From contig JAEZCL010000211.1 in NCBI GenBank assembly GCA_023433585.1, forward strand, positions 1-64,000: a DNA stretch of 64,000 bases, read 5' to 3'. The notes beneath the pieces are model-generated. The model was not told the DNA's origin. It did no database searches and saw only the letters and a program-made list of their open reading frames with translations. Origin of the DNA: Pseudomonadota bacterium (GTDB lineage: Bacteria; Pseudomonadota; Alphaproteobacteria; Caulobacterales; Caulobacteraceae). Of this stretch, positions 61,378 to 64,000 are shown one piece after another. Made by a program: the position numbers and the translations under genes. The first letter of the stretch is position 1, and each line of letters starts with the position of its first letter.

Positions 61378-64000
61378 TCAGTGGTCTCCGGTCCGGCCGG
61401 CGCCTGCGGGCGCTACGGGCGCGTCGGGGTCGTACGGATCGTGGGGCGGCGTGCCGCCGGTGGTGGGCAGGTCCCGTTCCTTCTCGGGTCCCCTGGGCAG
61501 CTTGCCTGCGATCCAGCGGCAGATGACGTAGAACACCGGGGTGAAGATCAGGCCGAAGACCGTCACGCCCAGCATCCCCGACACCACCGAGATGCCCAGC
61601 GCCTGGCGCATCTCGGCGCCCGGCCCGGTGGCGATGGCCAGGGGCAAGACGCCGAAGATGAAGGCGAAGGAGGTCATCAGGATGGGGCGCAGGCGGGTCC
61701 GCGCAGCGCGCACCGCCGCGTCCCAGCGGTTCAGCCCGTCGTTCTCCTCGGCCTGTTTGGCGAACTCCACGATCAGTATGGCGTTCTTGGCCGCCAGGGC
61801 GATCAGGACCACCAGCCCCACCTGGACCAGGATGTTGTTGTCCAGCCCCGCCAGATTGACCCCGATCATGGCCGCCAGGATGCACATGGGCACGATCAGG
61901 ATCACCGCCAGCGGCAGGGTGAAGGCCTCATACTGGGCCGCCAGCACCAGGAACACGAACACCACCGCCATCAGGAAGATCAGCACGGCGGAGCTGCCGG
62001 CCTGTTTCTCCTGCAGCGCCAGTTCGGTCCATTCGTAGCCGAAGCCGTCCGGCAGGGTCTGAGCCGCCAGGGTCTCCATGAAGGCGATGGCCTCGCCCGA
62101 TGACACGCCCGGGGCGGCCTGGCCCTGAAGCTCGGTAGCCGGGAACAGGTTGTAGCGCACCACCCGCGAGGGGCCGGAATCGTCCCGGAGGGTGGCCACT
62201 GAGCCGATCGGCACCATGGCGCCGGAAGCTGAGCGGACCCGCAGGTTGGCGATGTCGGCCAAGTCGTCGCGGGACGTGGGCTCGGCCTGGGCGGTCACCC
62301 GGAAGGTGCGGCCCAGCATGTTGAAGTCGTTGACATAGGAGGAGCCCAGATAGACGCCCAGGGTGTTGAACACCTCGGCGGGCTGGACGCCCATCATCAG
62401 CGCCCGGTCCCGGTCCACGTCGGCGATGACGCGGGGCGTTCCGGTGTTGAACATCGAGAACACCTGCTGCACCTCGTCCGAGGCCTGAGCCGAGGCGCCC
62501 ATCATGGCGAAGGTGGCGCCTTCCAGCGCCTGATAACCGGCGCCGGAGCGATCCTGGATCATCATCTTGAAGCCGCCGCCCGAACCGAGGCCCTGCACGG
62601 CGGGCGGGGCGATGATGAACACCTGGGCCTCTTCCAGCGCGCCGGCGGCCATGGTCAGGGCGCCGGACAGGGCCTCGGCGGTCAGTTCCGGCGTGGTCCG
62701 ATCCTCGAATTCATCCAGACGGATGAACATGGTGGCCGAGTTGGAGGCCATGGAGAAGCTGGAGCCGTCCAGGCCGGCGAAGGCGGTCACGGCCTGGATT
62801 CCCTCTGTGCCCTGCGCGATCTCTACGGCTCGGTTCATCACCGTGGTGGTGCGCTCCAGCGAGGCGCCGGGCGGCAGGGTGACCACGCCGATCAGCACGC
62901 CCTGGTCCTGTTCGGGAATGAAGCCGCTAGGGGTGTCCAGCAGGCGCCAGCCGGTCAGGCCCAGAAGCCCCGCATAGACGACCAGCATCAAGGCCACCAT
63001 GCGAACGGTGCGCGCGGTGAAACGGCCATACCGCTCCGACAGCCAGTCGAAGCCCTGGTTGAACTTGGCTCCGGCCCAGCCGAGGTAGTGGAAAACCGTG
63101 CCGATCGGGCCCTTTCTGCGGGCGCTGTCGTCATGGGCCTGGTGCGGCTTGAGCAGCAGGGCCGCCAGGGCCGGCGACAAGGTCAGACAGACCAGCAGCG
63201 AGATCACCGTGGCCGAGGCGATGGTGACGGCGAACTGCTGATAGAAAATCCCCGGAATGCCCGGCATGAAGGCGGTGGGCACGAACACGGCCACCAGCAC
63301 CAGACAGATGGCGATCAGGGCGCCGGACACCTCATGCATGGAGCGGTAGGCCGCCTCACGCGGGGTCAGGCCCTGGCGAATGTATCGCTCGACGTTCTCG
63401 ACCACGATGATGGCGTCGTCCACCACGATGCCCACGGATAGAACCAGGGCGAACAGGGACAGGGAGTTGATGGAGAAACCCAGCGCCAGCTGCACCGCGA
63501 AGGTGCCCACCAGGGCGATGGGGATGGCGATGATCGGGATGATGGCCGCGCGCCAGGTCTGCAGGAACACCAGCACCACCAGCATCACCAGGATGATGGC
63601 CTCCACCAGCACGTGCTGAACCGCCGAGACGGAGGCGGCGACGAATTCGGTGGGGTTGTAGGGAATGGACCAGGTCATGCCCGGGGGCAGGTCGGCGCCG
63701 ACCAGCTCAAGCTCGGCCAGCACCGCATTGGCGGTCGCCAGGGCGTTGGAGCCCGGCTGCTGGATGACGGCGATGCCCACGCCCGCCTGGCCGTCGAAAT
63801 AGCCCTGGACGCCATAGTCCTGGGACCCGACCTCGACGCGCGCCACGTCACGGACGCGGGTGACGCGTCCCTGGGCGTCCGTCTTGATGACGATGTCGGA
63901 AAACTGTTCGGGGGTCTCCAGGCGGCCCTGAACCTGGACCGGCAGCTGGAAGGCCGAAGGGTTGGAAGCGAACGGCGGCTGGCCCACCGCGCCGGCGGCG
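61378..64000 (-). CDS. RND multidrug efflux permease (HAE1 type), N-terminus cut by window end
   Basis: About 873 residues are visible, and the start lies beyond the right end. It has membrane helix blocks including VLSVGIVVDDAIIVVENVERY, which carries the Asp-Asp proton relay, and AAKNAILIVEFAKQ with the relay lysine. Porter-domain features such as SYVNDFN and FRVTAQAEP are present. The family uses the proton gradient to export hydrophobic drugs. The membrane-fusion protein gene is expected upstream, outside the window. About the first 170 residues of a normal 1040-residue protein are missing. Confidence 0.93.
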   Translation of the reverse strand, partial: AAGAVGQPPFASNPSAFQLPVQVQGRLETPEQFSDIVIKTDAQGRVTRVRDVARVEVGSQDYGVQGYFDGQAGVGIAVIQQPGSNALATANAVLAELELVGADLPPGMTWSIPYNPTEFVAASVSAVQHVLVEAIILVMLVVLVFLQTWRAAIIPIIAIPIALVGTFAVQLALGFSINSLSLFALVLSVGIVVDDAIIVVENVERYIRQGLTPREAAYRSMHEVSGALIAICLVLVAVFVPTAFMPGIPGIFYQQFAVTIASATVISLLVCLTLSPALAALLLKPHQAHDDSARRKGPIGTVFHYLGWAGAKFNQGFDWLSERYGRFTARTVRMVALMLVVYAGLLGLTGWRLLDTPSGFIPEQDQGVLIGVVTLPPGASLERTTTVMNRAVEIAQGTEGIQAVTAFAGLDGSSFSMASNSATMFIRLDEFEDRTTPELTAEALSGALTMAAGALEEAQVFIIAPPAVQGLGSGGGFKMMIQDRSGAGYQALEGATFAMMGASAQASDEVQQVFSMFNTGTPRVIADVDRDRALMMGVQPAEVFNTLGVYLGSSYVNDFNMLGRTFRVTAQAEPTSRDDLADIANLRVRSASGAMVPIGSVATLRDDSGPSRVVRYNLFPATELQGQAAPGVSSGEAIAFMETLAAQTLPDGFGYEWTELALQEKQAGSSAVLIFLMAVVFVFLVLAAQYEAFTLPLAVILIVPMCILAAMIGVNLAGLDNNILVQVGLVVLIALAAKNAILIVEFAKQAEENDGLNRWDAAVRAARTRLRPILMTSFAFIFGVLPLAIATGPGAEMRQALGISVVSGMLGVTVFGLIFTPVFYVICRWIAGKLPRGPEKERDLPTTGGTPPHDPYDPDAPVAPAGAGRTGDH

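Overview
The window is GC-rich, densely coded DNA of a Caulobacteraceae-type alphaproteobacterium, most likely Brevundimonas or a close relative. This is inferred from the DnaE2-type polymerase, a TonB-dependent receptor paired with tandem tryptophan-halogenase homologues, a TorF porin, a NodT-family efflux lipoprotein, and 14-bp operators matching the motif I recall for xylose-induced genes of Caulobacter crescentus. No phage, transposase, CRISPR or rRNA was seen. There is one tRNA, tRNA-Ser(GGA).

Layout. 1-9.7 kb holds housekeeping and small metabolic genes: the dnaE2 3' end, hpd, an ExoD protein, a DsbB-like protein, a Coq7-like hydroxylase, DUF2939, a DUF885 peptidase, DUF2269, an SDR-DoxX fusion, a YjbR protein and msrA. 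9.8-13.6 kb holds tRNA-Ser, alaS and a repeat-rich gap. 13.6-17.4 kb is a surface-polysaccharide patch: a sulfotransferase-like protein, a sugar or choline-phosphate type nucleotidyltransferase and a SerB-like phosphatase on the minus strand, facing an orphan KpsM/Wzm-type ABC permease.

17.4-43.4 kb is a glucuronoxylan and beta-glucan utilisation island. A GH43 enzyme lies at the end of a tight operon of four flavin-dependent halogenase homologues. The operon diverges from a large TonB-dependent receptor across a perfect XylR-type operator. Downstream come a CPA2 antiporter, a GH10 lipoprotein xylanase, D-mannonate dehydratase, an ExuT-like transporter, the membrane pair DUF969/DUF979, DUF2891, a GH9 enzyme, a GH3 enzyme and a GH67 alpha-glucuronidase. 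Two further operator-like palindromes lie at the GH9 5' end and between the divergent GH3 and GH67 genes. The genes fit a route of outer-membrane uptake, periplasmic trimming, removal of (methyl)glucuronate, and entry of the acid into the mannonate branch. The xylose pathway, uronate isomerase, mannonate oxidoreductase and the regulator are not in the window.

44-54 kb holds a fused 5-oxoprolinase/hydantoinase overlapping a ferredoxin-reductase-like gene, then the two glutamate synthase subunits (gltD-gltB). 55.2-57.5 kb holds an ammonium transporter and a TorF porin. 57.5-64 kb holds a Zur-box-preceded MerC-domain protein, an MHS-family transporter with a large extra loop, and an RND efflux permease (cut by the window end) with its NodT-type outer membrane factor.

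The most unusual item is the halogenase array. Three members keep the catalytic Lys and Glu. The fourth has lost both while keeping the fold, which suggests a repurposed pseudo-enzyme inside a carbohydrate-uptake operon.
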